DNA of 64,000 nucleotides, taken from the NCBI RefSeq assembly GCF_003259615.1, contig NZ_QLLR01000007.1:62001-126000 (forward strand), in the 5' to 3' direction. The translations under genes were made by a program, and so were the position numbers. Numbering within the stretch: the first letter of the stretch is position 1; each line of letters starts with the position of its first letter. This document shows positions 39,309-46,932 of this stretch, one piece after another. The notes below the pieces were generated by a model, which was not told the DNA's origin, made no database searches, and was given only the letters and a program-made list of their open reading frames with translations. The stretch is from Pedobacter cryoconitis (GTDB taxonomy: Bacteria > Bacteroidota > Bacteroidia > Sphingobacteriales > Sphingobacteriaceae).

Positions 39309-39357
39309 GATATTAATTGCAATATGTTCCTTCCTTACGGAAGGGACATATTATTCG

Positions 39358-40020
39358 CTATTTATCTTGCTGTTTTCCAAACATCTTTTCAAAGTCGGCT
39401 TTACTTTTTACATAAGAGAGGTAATTACGGATATTGTAATTTTTCATATAAGTCTTAAATTCGGCCTCGGTACCGTGAAACGTAAATTTATTCTCAACAC
39501 TCCCTTTATTTAAATCATATAAAGTAGTCGAATTATCCGGTGTTTCAAAATATGTAATGGGAATTGGTTTCTGTTTTGTACCATATGTAATATCTGCTAA
39601 TTCCTTCTTGTTTACCGTTGCAATAATGTGAGCGCCATTTTTATTTATGTCATAAATAAAGTCGTAATACATTTGACTAAACATTGAGTTCCTTGAGAAA
39701 AAGTAATAAATACAAAAATATTTTGTCATTTTCTCCTCATAAAATATTGTTTCATATTTATCTACACTAGCTGTATTGTCGTCTCTTGAAAGATCGAAAG
39801 CTCCCTGAACCTTGAAAAAGGTATCTTGTAGTGTGGAATTTTTCATTATCAAATGCAGGGTATCGCAATCGTTTAAATATTGGACTACGTGGGGTTTGCC
39901 ATTATTTATTCTTGTATCTGGATTATCTATTACGTTAACGATCCATCTACCCAGATATCTGCCGAAAAATAAACCAACGGCTAACAGGCCAAAGGCACCA
40001 TATGTCAAAATTTTTTTCAT
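39358..40020 (-). CDS. membrane-anchored protein of unknown function (220 aa), accessory cassette
   Basis: A protein of 220 residues. The first 20 residues (ILTYGAFGLLAVGLFFGRYL) form a membrane anchor or uncleaved signal. The rest is hydrophilic and rich in Tyr, Lys and Asp, with several aromatic clusters (FCIYYFFSRNSMFSQMYYDF). It starts 6 bases after the PAAR-like gene, a spacing usual for effector-immunity pairs. No known domain is recognised. I consider it the best candidate for a cognate immunity protein, but nothing in the sequence proves it. Confidence 0.7.
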   Translation of the reverse strand: MKKILTYGAFGLLAVGLFFGRYLGRWIVNVIDNPDTRINNGKPHVVQYLNDCDTLHLIMKNSTLQDTFFKVQGAFDLSRDDNTASVDKYETIFYEEKMTKYFCIYYFFSRNSMFSQMYYDFIYDINKNGAHIIATVNKKELADITYGTKQKPIPITYFETPDNSTTLYDLNKGSVENKFTFHGTEAEFKTYMKNYNIRNYLSYVKSKADFEKMFGKQQDK

Positions 40021-40026
40021 TTAATT

Positions 40027-41208
40027 CTATTTTTGTGTTGCAATAACGCTATTCATGTTTTTTGTGTCCAGATCGGCTAGTTTCTTTCTGTTTTTTCTTA
40101 TATCTTCAATTAATTGCTGTTTATCATCTTTATAACTTTGGGCAATATAATGGTTGATTATTGCCCCGGCTACGCCAAAACCTACACCTACACCCAAACC
40201 TATGCCCATGTTTGCAAATTCACCCTTAAAACTTTTTAAGCCCCAGGCGGTCATTCTCTCTGCCTGTGCATAAGTACCACCTTGTTCCATTACCTCTCTA
40301 ATAATGGTTCTATTCTGCAAAGTCATAGTTTCTATAGCCTCGTAACCTCCTTTTAAAGTACCTGAAGCTACACCAATCTTCTGATCTCTTTTTGCGCTGC
40401 TAATTTCATCTTTTAAATCTTCAGTAGCAGGTGCATCTTCATTAGCTAAAGTATTGGTATTGTAGCCAGTACTATAATCATAAATACCTGTTGCTATACC
40501 TAATGATGTACCTAAGGGGTCGGCAAGACCGCTAAAACCACTCACAAAACCCATCCAAAGCTGTTGCTTGTTGTGCAATTCCAGTTCCTTATTGTTATTT
40601 GTCGAAAATTTATCAGCAGCAGTTTGAGCTAATACGGGGCTAATAAACGGCTGCACTATACCGCCATTTAAACATTTTAAAATTGATTTTTGAACAATAG
40701 CATTTTGTCCATTAAAATTAACTTTATCATGGAATTTAGACCATTGCGAACCCGTCTCTAATGTACAATCGCAAGCGTGACCACTGGTGAAATTGCCAAT
40801 CAAATTCCTGACTGGCTGAACGGCTGCAGTTACGATGGCTGCTGTCGCTACTGTACCGACCACTGCAACTGTTGCAGCACTGGTTGCGGCTGTTGCCATG
40901 CCAGCTAAAATAACACCTGCTACACCACCTGTACCTACAACCGCAGCTACAACAACTACCGCCACTGCTACACATATTATACCAATAGCTAAACCTGTAA
41001 GCATGTTGCTCAGCCCATTCCAGAACTTGGCGGGTGATTTACATACAAACGTTGTACTTATTTTCTTATCGTCTATATTTAACCATACAATGTTGGAAAC
41101 TGAAAGCACGTTTTTTGTTTTTCGGGATATGCCCAGCTGTTGTGGTTTGGCAACCGTCATTAAAGTGCAGCTAACTTTTACGCCCGATGGTAAGTATGAA
41201 CTGCTCAT
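40027..41208 (-). CDS. PAAR-like (DUF4280-type) protein with an internal membrane insertion
   Basis: A protein of 393 residues. The N-terminal part has LPSGVKVSCTLM with Cys14, and FVCKSPAKFWNG with Cys56. It is followed by a hydrophobic Ala/Val/Gly-rich segment (about 66-130), then CDCTLETGSQW (Cys146, Cys148) and a tail with NAIVQKSILKCLNGGIV (Cys179). These two halves, put together, fit the cysteine and glycine pattern of PAAR-like DUF4280 proteins, the spike tips of type VI secretion and contractile injection particles. The membrane insertion sits inside the domain. The C-terminal part (about 195-393) has further hydrophobic glycine-rich stretches (210-240, 333-352) and a charged helical end. 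It overlaps the upstream gene by one base (TAATG), so the two are coupled. The assignment is from memory of the family and not from a search. Confidence 0.72.
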   Translation of the reverse strand: MSSSYLPSGVKVSCTLMTVAKPQQLGISRKTKNVLSVSNIVWLNIDDKKISTTFVCKSPAKFWNGLSNMLTGLAIGIICVAVAVVVVAAVVGTGGVAGVILAGMATAATSAATVAVVGTVATAAIVTAAVQPVRNLIGNFTSGHACDCTLETGSQWSKFHDKVNFNGQNAIVQKSILKCLNGGIVQPFISPVLAQTAADKFSTNNNKELELHNKQQLWMGFVSGFSGLADPLGTSLGIATGIYDYSTGYNTNTLANEDAPATEDLKDEISSAKRDQKIGVASGTLKGGYEAIETMTLQNRTIIREVMEQGGTYAQAERMTAWGLKSFKGEFANMGIGLGVGVGFGVAGAIINHYIAQSYKDDKQQLIEDIRKNRKKLADLDTKNMNSVIATQK

Positions 41209-42161
41209 TAGTCTATCCTCATTAGTTTATAATCAACAAAAACTTCTATATTATTTTTAACCGTTTCTACTATATTCATAGTTGCATCGGCCAGTAAATT
41301 ATCCTTTAAATTATAGCTAACCTGTGTGTGATGTTCAAAACTATATTCATCAAATTTATAGCCAATGCGGGGCTTATACCTTTCGTCATAAATTTTCACA
41401 AATGCCGATAAGTTTAAATTTTCCCTGTTTAGCGTAGCGTCTTTGAGAATGTTAATTGTATCAGGTGTTTCATTGACAATTGTCGCCAAAATATCAAGTT
41501 CTACAGGTAACCTATCGAAAAGTTGAGAATAATAAAGTTTGGTTTCATTCTTAACGGCCAGCTTATCTGATATTAAGTATGCGCTGAAAAAGAGTTCAAA
41601 AAAAGGTCTGACCTGAAAATCCTGCAATAAATTTTCATTGGTAAACTGTAGCTCTGTATTGCTTAAATAATTGGCGATACTGGTTTTCATCTCTTCTGAT
41701 TTTACAAAAGATGTGTTTGCCTCAACCTCCTGTTTAAATGCAAACCAGTTATTTCTGATCTCATCAATATTTTCTATACTGGCTATTTTCCCTGTCTGTT
41801 GATTGACAAGTAATCGGGCATTGCTTTTAATCAGATCAATTTTGCTCATCAAATCAAAACCTTCCTGTAAATGATTAGGTTGCATATTTACGATTTGATC
41901 TGTAAGATTCACCTTAACCAAAAATTGATCATCATGAACAATCTTCTCAATCTTATATTCCAATTTGGTTTCGGCATGGTTTTCTATTATACCATCTACC
42001 TTAATTAATACTAGCTGTTCACTTCTATATTTTGCTTCTCCCGCTTTAAATACGTGGTTTTTACTAGTTAATGGTATGTTTTTATGCTCTTTATCAGATA
42101 TGTTTTTACCATTTTCAATTGTTAAATCATCTTCATTATCGAAAAATTTAAATCTGTTCAT
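41208..42161 (-). CDS. unknown protein coupled to the PAAR-like gene (317 aa)
   Basis: A protein of 317 residues. The frame extends three codons to a TTG, but MNRFKFFDNEDD at 42161 is a better start. It is acidic to neutral and mostly soluble, with no signal peptide. The N-terminal 130 residues look beta-rich (QLVLIKVDGIIENHAETKLE, KIVHDDQFLVKVNL), the middle is helical, and the end holds FDEYSFEHHTQVSYNL. Its stop overlaps the PAAR-like start by one base. In spike-effector loci an upstream coupled gene is often an adaptor or chaperone, so that is a reasonable guess. I do not recognise the family. Confidence 0.78.
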   Translation of the reverse strand: MNRFKFFDNEDDLTIENGKNISDKEHKNIPLTSKNHVFKAGEAKYRSEQLVLIKVDGIIENHAETKLEYKIEKIVHDDQFLVKVNLTDQIVNMQPNHLQEGFDLMSKIDLIKSNARLLVNQQTGKIASIENIDEIRNNWFAFKQEVEANTSFVKSEEMKTSIANYLSNTELQFTNENLLQDFQVRPFFELFFSAYLISDKLAVKNETKLYYSQLFDRLPVELDILATIVNETPDTINILKDATLNRENLNLSAFVKIYDERYKPRIGYKFDEYSFEHHTQVSYNLKDNLLADATMNIVETVKNNIEVFVDYKLMRID

Positions 42162-42263
42162 AAGCTTCAACTTTTAATATAAAATAGATTATCAATTATT
42201 TATTTCAGTAGCTAGCTATATAGTTTCTACGCTCTGCTTGTACATCGTCGAAAAAAAAAATAG

Positions 42264-42623
42264 CTAGTTCCCAGTTCTATTCTTAAATGAGCTGAGCTCA
42301 TTCTCTCCTCTAGGATTCTCTCCGTATTTATTTGCTCCTATTTGTCCGTTCTTAAAGATCATGACAAACCCGTAAAATGGTACTAATTGCCACCAGCCAC
42401 TTTTGCCTAGATCATGGCATCTTTTTGCACTTTGTGCTATTAAGAGCCATAGAAATACAATATTAATTAGCCCATATATAATCAACTTGATACTGCTAAT
42501 ATTAGCGTTTAAGCCAGAAAACATATTTTGCATCATAATCACTTCAAAGAGAAAGATAAATAAAGAGATAAAATATTCGCTATTATGGATGCGACCATTG
42601 AAAGAGAAAAATTTTTTAATCAT
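42264..42623 (-). CDS. DUF805 family inner-membrane protein
   Basis: A protein of 119 residues with the DUF805 pattern: FSFNGRIHNSEYF at the start, two hydrophobic segments (about 15-35 and 43-64), the conserved AKRCHDLGKSGWWQLVPFYG block (about 65-84) and the end GQIGANKYGENPRGE. The function is unknown; members are small integral membrane proteins. It sits upstream of the cassette on the same strand, 102 bases before the 317-aa gene. Confidence 0.9.
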   Translation of the reverse strand: MIKKFFSFNGRIHNSEYFISLFIFLFEVIMMQNMFSGLNANISSIKLIIYGLINIVFLWLLIAQSAKRCHDLGKSGWWQLVPFYGFVMIFKNGQIGANKYGENPRGENELSSFKNRTGN

Positions 42624-42969
42624 AATGGATTTATTTTACTGTAAGTATAGCTAAATCAATTGATTAATTGCCAGTTTCGCAAATAATTCTTTCATACCTA
42701 ACTATAATATTAAAGAATCTAATGCGAACTAACCTTTGTACTGGTTTTTATAAAAAACTGGCAAGCCGATGTCCTTTGTCAAGCTGAAGGTTATAAGTTA
42801 TACTAATGATAGGGTGCTTTATAGGATCAAGTCATAAACTTGTGGAGGATGCTCTTATGCCTGTGGAAGTTGCGCTGAAAGCTTTCAATTTGCATGGGAA
42901 TGACTCAGCCGAAACAAGGCCGGGCTGTTAGTAAATAAATTCAAAATAGCTTAATAATAGATCTATATC

Positions 42970-43013
42970 GGCCGGGTACTGCCCGGGTACTGTCCGAGTA
43001 CTGGTCGGGTACT
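42970..43013. repeat. four tandem copies of an 11-bp unit
   Basis: Units GGCCGGGTACT, GCCCGGGTACT, GTCCGAGTACT and GGTCGGGTACT at 42970, 42981, 42992 and 43003. The GTACT end is constant; positions 2-4 and 6 vary. The period is close to one DNA helical turn. Confidence 0.85.
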
Positions 43014-43048
43014 CGTTAGGGTAAGAGCAGTGCTAAAGTAACGCGAGA

Positions 43049-43102
43049 GCATGGCAAGTCCAAGTCAAAACAACTAGTTGAAATGACTTAGAGTTGCCAT
43101 GC
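43049..43102. repeat. large imperfect hairpin with palindromic loop
   Basis: 19-base arms 43049-43067 and 43084-43102 (GCATGGCAAG... / ...GTTGCCATGC) pair with two mismatches. The 16-base loop contains the perfect palindrome CAACTAGTTG (43071-43080). No U-tract follows. Confidence 0.75.
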
Positions 43103-43210
43103 TTACAGCCCGTTTACAACCTGGTGTCACCCCGACCACCACTCAGGCACAACCAAACCATAACTAGTTGAAGATTAATGAAATTATAATCTTCCCTTTG
43201 ACTAACCCAT

Positions 43211-43260
43211 GGACAACCGCGGACAATTGCAGACAGCTGCGGACAATTACGGACATTTTT
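43211..43260. repeat. five tandem copies of a 10-bp unit
   Basis: GGACAACCGC, GGACAATTGC, AGACAGCTGC, GGACAATTAC and GGACATTTTT start at exactly 10-base steps (43211, 43221, 43231, 43241, 43251). The GGACA core is kept, with one A at the first position of copy 3. Confidence 0.85.
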
Positions 43261-43321
43261 TACGCATCAGGATAATCTTTAACGCGAATAGCCTACATTG
43301 GTGGAAAGGCATTTATTTATT

Positions 43322-43556
43322 ATGGGAAGTTTAACGGGTAAATTTGTAAAGGGAATCCTGGGCGATTTCATTTTTAAAGCAGTAGTTTGGAGTACTGGTT
43401 GTTTCAAAAGTTCTGTAAGGGGCATAATGGAACAATCAATGGAAACCGAAAAAGGCATCAGAGAACTTTCGTAAAAGTAGCAAGCCTGGAAAAAACAGGA
43501 TCTTTCCTCTCCCTAAGAATTCCGCTGAAGCGTTGACCGATCTCTTATCAAAGTAA
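43322..43556 (+). pseudogene. remnant of a small gene, frameshifted
   Basis: An ATG at 43322 opens a 50-codon frame (MGSLTGKFVKGILGDFIFKA...) that stops at 43474. From about 43464 the +1 frame continues without a stop to 43556 (NFRKSSKPGKNRIFPLPKNS..., ending LTDLLSK). The start resembles short Sphingobacteriaceae proteins that begin MGxLTGKFxKGIxGD and continue with a basic, serine-rich middle, as far as I recall. The two frames together would give such a protein, so this looks like a decayed copy. The family name is not certain. Confidence 0.45.
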
Positions 43557-43750
43557 TCAGGAGACTTTAATAATGATAAATTGAACTATAAAATCAGGAA
43601 GTAATCAGCTTATTAAAGAATTGTAACCATCTGCTTTGAACTCAAAAAATATCAAACCCAAAACTTGAAATTTAATCCCTGATCCAAAAGTTTATGACTT
43701 GATCCGCTTTATAGCAACAGGGATGTGTCTTAGCAGATAACTCCGGTAAA

Positions 43751-43788
43751 CAAAAAAGTCTTCCAGAATTAACTGAAAGACTTTTTTG
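43751..43788 (-). terminator. terminator downstream of tRNA-Tyr
   Basis: Arms CAAAAAAGTCTT (43751-43762) and AAGACTTTTTTG (43777-43788) pair perfectly around a 14-base loop. On the minus strand the stem runs into a T-rich tract. It lies 3 bases beyond the CCA end of tRNA-Tyr. Confidence 0.78.
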
Positions 43789-43791
43789 TAG

Positions 43792-43877
43792 TGGTGGGGG
43801 AAGAAGGATTCGAACCTTCGAAGTCTCGCGACAACAGAGTTACAGTCTGTCCCATTTGGCCACTCTGGTATTCCCCC
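43792..43877 (-). tRNA. tRNA-Tyr (anticodon GTA)
   Basis: An 86-base gene. The acceptor strand starts GGGGGAA and pairs with TTCCCCC; discriminator A and an encoded CCA follow (43792-43794). The anticodon GTA is at 43841-43843 inside loop CTGTAAC. A long variable arm, usual for bacterial tRNA-Tyr, and the T-loop GGTTCGAATCC are visible. Confidence 0.97.
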
Positions 43878-43961
43878 GATCATTTTGCCTATATCCCTGC
43901 GGCACTGAAGGGGTTTATTAAGCTAAAAAAGAAAGCTTCAGTTTTTCTCTGAAATTCTCTG

Positions 43962-44035
43962 TGGAGAATAGCGGAGTCGAACCGCTGACCTCTTGCCTGC
44001 CAGGCAAGCGCTCTAGCCAACTGAGCTAATCCCCC
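43962..44035 (-). tRNA. tRNA-Ala (anticodon GGC)
   Basis: A 74-base gene whose acceptor GGGGGAT pairs with ATTCTCC. The G3-U70 pair, the main identity element for alanine, is present. D-arm GCTCAGTTGG, anticodon loop CTGGCAG (anticodon GGC at 43999-44001) and T-arm GGTTCGACTCC are clear. The CCA end is not encoded. It lies 84 bases upstream of tRNA-Tyr and is probably read together with it. Confidence 0.96.
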
Positions 44036-44278
44036 GGGGTGGCAAAAGTAATTAAATTTGAATGGGATGCAAATTAAATAATGAAAATATTGTGCCTCCT
44101 GTATAGAACCAACGCTTTAATAGTATTTAAGAAGTTGAATATGTTGTACTTGTCCGGAATTAAATAAATTAAGAATTTATTGAGTTATTCGTTTTAACCT
44201 GAAAAACAATGAATATTTTGCATGGAGTTAACAACATAAATGCAAATTGCCCTGCAACTTACTCCAACAGCCCGGCTG

Positions 44279-45496
44279 ATGAGAAAACATATCCTTATTT
44301 TGTTCGTCTTTGTTTTGAGGTACTTCAGCAGTACCGCCGCTGATTTAACCGCAAAAAACACACTGCAGCTCTCTGAAAACGCGCCACAGCTCTCAGAAAA
44401 ATCTACTATAAACATGCTCACCTGCAGCAAAACCAATAAATATATATATGCACTATTTGGCCATAGCGCTATCAGGATCACAGATGAAGAAAAACAACTG
44501 GACCTGGTCTATAACTATGGAACATTTGACAATGATGATCCTGATTTTTATATCAATCTTATCGGCGGAAAAATGAAGTATTCTTTATCCGTTTCAACTT
44601 ATCATTCCTTTTTACAAGGGTATATAAAAGACCAGCAAGCAGTTTCCACTCAAAAACTTTACCTGACGCTGAAAGAAAGGAACAAACTCTTTTTACTGCT
44701 CAACGAACAACTTAAACCAGCAAATAAATATTACTACTATGATTTTATAAAAAATAACTGTGCAACAAAAATAGTTGACCTGTTAGCATACACCATAGGG
44801 CCGGATTTCGATAATTCAATGGCAATAGCTAACCGGGGAGCAGGTAATCCGGTTAGAAATTTGGTGAGTAATTACCTGACAGGTAACGCACTGTATATGA
44901 TTGGGATGAATGTCTTGCTAGGAAGCAAAGCAGATAAGAGTACCAGTAAAGCTGTCAACTTATTTCTGCCGGATACTCTGCAAAAGAGATTGGGAAACCT
45001 GCAATTAAAAGAGCGTAAACTTGCCGGCCCCGCTACCTTTTTATTCAAAGCGGAACAAAAAGAAAATGTTTCGCAAAATAGCTTCACTACCGCGTTCTAT
45101 AGTTTTTTACTAATCCTTATGCTGATCAGTCCATTTATAGAAAAGATAAGCGGCGTGAATAAATTGATGATTTGGGTAACCGTGACCGTTTTTACACTAA
45201 TCAGTTTAATAGGCTGTCTGCTACTTTATCTGTCTCTGTTTTCCAGCCTGGAATTGGTAAAGTATAATTTAAATATGCTGTGGTGTCATCCCTTTTACCT
45301 GCTTGTTTTCTTCAAAAAACTCAATAAACCCTTATCAGTGGTTTTCCTTGGCAGTATACTATTATTTATCATGTTATACTTTAAAACGATGAGTTTTCCG
45401 GTGATGCTCCCTGTTTTAGTTTTACTGATTGTGTTATTATCTTTTAATCACAATGCTTCTGCCAGTCACCAGGTTAAAAGTGTAAATCCGGTATAA
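44279..45496 (+). CDS. DUF4105 family membrane protein (Lnb N-terminal periplasmic domain type)
   Basis: A protein of 405 residues from the ATG at 44279, chosen because it starts the signal sequence MRKHILILFVFVLRYFSSTA; an in-frame ATG at 44240 adds 13 residues without sense. The periplasmic domain contains the DUF4105 marks YALFGHSAIRI, YNYGTFDNDDPDFY and YYYDFIKNNCATKI, with His, Cys and Asn positions that resemble a papain-like hydrolase fold. Four or five membrane segments follow in the C-terminal half (about 272-395). The function is unknown; the domain is seen in lipoprotein N-acyltransferase Lnb, where it carries activity. The last 60 bases overlap the end of a small opposite gene. 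Confidence 0.88.
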   Translation: MRKHILILFVFVLRYFSSTAADLTAKNTLQLSENAPQLSEKSTINMLTCSKTNKYIYALFGHSAIRITDEEKQLDLVYNYGTFDNDDPDFYINLIGGKMKYSLSVSTYHSFLQGYIKDQQAVSTQKLYLTLKERNKLFLLLNEQLKPANKYYYYDFIKNNCATKIVDLLAYTIGPDFDNSMAIANRGAGNPVRNLVSNYLTGNALYMIGMNVLLGSKADKSTSKAVNLFLPDTLQKRLGNLQLKERKLAGPATFLFKAEQKENVSQNSFTTAFYSFLLILMLISPFIEKISGVNKLMIWVTVTVFTLISLIGCLLLYLSLFSSLELVKYNLNMLWCHPFYLLVFFKKLNKPLSVVFLGSILLFIMLYFKTMSFPVMLPVLVLLIVLLSFNHNASASHQVKSVNPV

Positions 45497-45619
45497 TCCA
45501 TCATCACTAATATCAATTGTCTCCACTAAACCTGTTTTGCTAAAAGTATCAGTTACTAAACTGCCTTTCTTAACGTCCTGCAATATATCAGTGGGTGTAT
45601 CATTGTTCAATCTAATCAT
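45437..45619 (-). CDS. small hypothetical protein (60 aa)
   Basis: A 60-residue frame starting MIRLNNDTPTDILQDVKKGS and ending GRSIVIKR, with regular hydrophobic alternation that looks like a beta-rich fold. It overlaps the end of the DUF4105 gene by 60 bases on the opposite strand. It could be a chance frame; an ATG and plausible composition are the only support. Confidence 0.4.
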   Translation of the reverse strand: MIRLNNDTPTDILQDVKKGSLVTDTFSKTGLVETIDISDDGLYRIYTFNLVTGRSIVIKR

Positions 45620-45679
45620 AGTGTTATGCTGGAAATATTAAGATGAGCTAAAAAAACAAAGATAACGGCATCTACTGGC

Positions 45680-46783
45680 TTATTTGTCATTTTTTTTGTA
45701 AAAAGGAAGCTGAACAATACCTAAGAATTTGAGCAGCTCTTTGCTAAACTGTTCAGGCTTTTCATAGTGTATATTATGTTCTACTCCGGCAAACTCAACC
45801 CGGGTTATCAAGTCCGGGAATTTGTTTGCTAAAGCAATGTTATCTTTTTCGAATGGCATGGGGTCAGCAGCAGATACCGGATCAAGTATTAATATGGGAA
45901 CACATAGATTCCTAAAGATAATTTTCGGTTGAACCATCGTGATCGAAGCCCCATATAACGGAGAATTATCCGGCTTTAAGACCAGGTTTTTAAACTGCTG
46001 ATCATCCTTCATACAAAAGAAATCAGTTAATCCTGCGTAAGTGACCCATTGATTACCTTTGCGTTTGACAATATTTAGCAGCTCAAACTGTAAACCACCC
46101 TCACCCTTATCGTATAAACTCTGATAAGCCGCAACTGGTGAGCCAAATGCAGCTTCATAAATCGTACTCGCCCCGGGTTCAGGTTTCATCGCTTTGATTT
46201 TAAGCGCTAATGCTTCATCGCTCATCCGGTGGTTAAAACTATTAAATGCTACAGAGCCACCATCCTCCAATATTAACGCCTTAACTCTTTCTGGATAACT
46301 TTGATAAAAAGCAGCAGCAATATATCCTCCTCTGGAAAATCCCCCTATAATAGCTTGATTAATCTTCAGCGTATCCATTAATACCCGGATGTCATCCGCA
46401 GAATTATAAAGTGATACTTCCTTTTCAGGAATTGGTGTCTGACCATGTCCATAATAATCAACAGCGATTAAATAATATCCGCCACTGGTCAGCAGATCTG
46501 CAATATTTGCCAGTTCATAACTTTGACTGAAGCTGCCATGTGACCAGATTAAAGGAGTGTCTTTTGGATTGCCCCAGCATAAATAGTGCATCAGCACATT
46601 GTCCGTTTGGACATAACCTCCATGTACACTTTCAAATTCCTGGTAAGATGCCTTTGCTTTGGTATACAATTGTTCCATATCTCCAGGAACAGCATTTTTG
46701 GATTGTGCCCTTAACGTATAGCTTCCAAAACCAAGAGACAGGTAAGTAAATAAAACGAATATTTTCATGTGGAGGTGAGCCAT
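45680..46783 (-). CDS. secreted alpha/beta hydrolase
   Basis: About 367 residues from the ATG at 46783; a second ATG at 46768 starts the signal peptide MKIFVLFTYLSLGFGSYTLR directly and is an equal choice. The hydrolase fold shows the oxyanion region LIWSHGSFS, YYGHGQTP, the nucleophile elbow GGFSRGG (Ser150) and a C-terminal histidine in EFAGVEHNIHYEK. The substrate is unknown; esterases, lipases and haloperoxidase-like proteins share these marks. It is divergent from the 145-aa gene at 46933. Confidence 0.9.
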   Translation of the reverse strand: MAHLHMKIFVLFTYLSLGFGSYTLRAQSKNAVPGDMEQLYTKAKASYQEFESVHGGYVQTDNVLMHYLCWGNPKDTPLIWSHGSFSQSYELANIADLLTSGGYYLIAVDYYGHGQTPIPEKEVSLYNSADDIRVLMDTLKINQAIIGGFSRGGYIAAAFYQSYPERVKALILEDGGSVAFNSFNHRMSDEALALKIKAMKPEPGASTIYEAAFGSPVAAYQSLYDKGEGGLQFELLNIVKRKGNQWVTYAGLTDFFCMKDDQQFKNLVLKPDNSPLYGASITMVQPKIIFRNLCVPILILDPVSAADPMPFEKDNIALANKFPDLITRVEFAGVEHNIHYEKPEQFSKELLKFLGIVQLPFYKKNDK

Positions 46784-46932
46784 TTTTCTTTTCAAAGATA
46801 ATCAAAGCTGCATCTTCCCTGAAATAAAGACCACTTATGAACTCTGTTATAAATTAGTTTTTTTATATTTATATTCTACCGTGGAGAATATTGATTTATA
46901 AGTTGTTAACTAATATTTGAAACTATCAGCAT

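Larger units (their letters stand above)
42624..43750. other. accessory intergenic region with arrays, hairpin and gene remnant
   Basis: About 1.1 kb without an intact gene, between DUF805 and the tRNA genes. From left to right it contains a 13-base motif (42755-42767) that recurs on the other side of the cassette, an 11-base-period array, a large hairpin, an 11-base direct repeat AACTAGTTGAA (43072 and 43162), a 10-base-period array and a broken small gene. Base composition is more G+C-rich around the arrays than in the flanks. Confidence 0.7.

Noticed and set aside
42970..43260. CRISPR array
   Set aside because: Units are 10-11 bases without spacers, and there are no cas genes.
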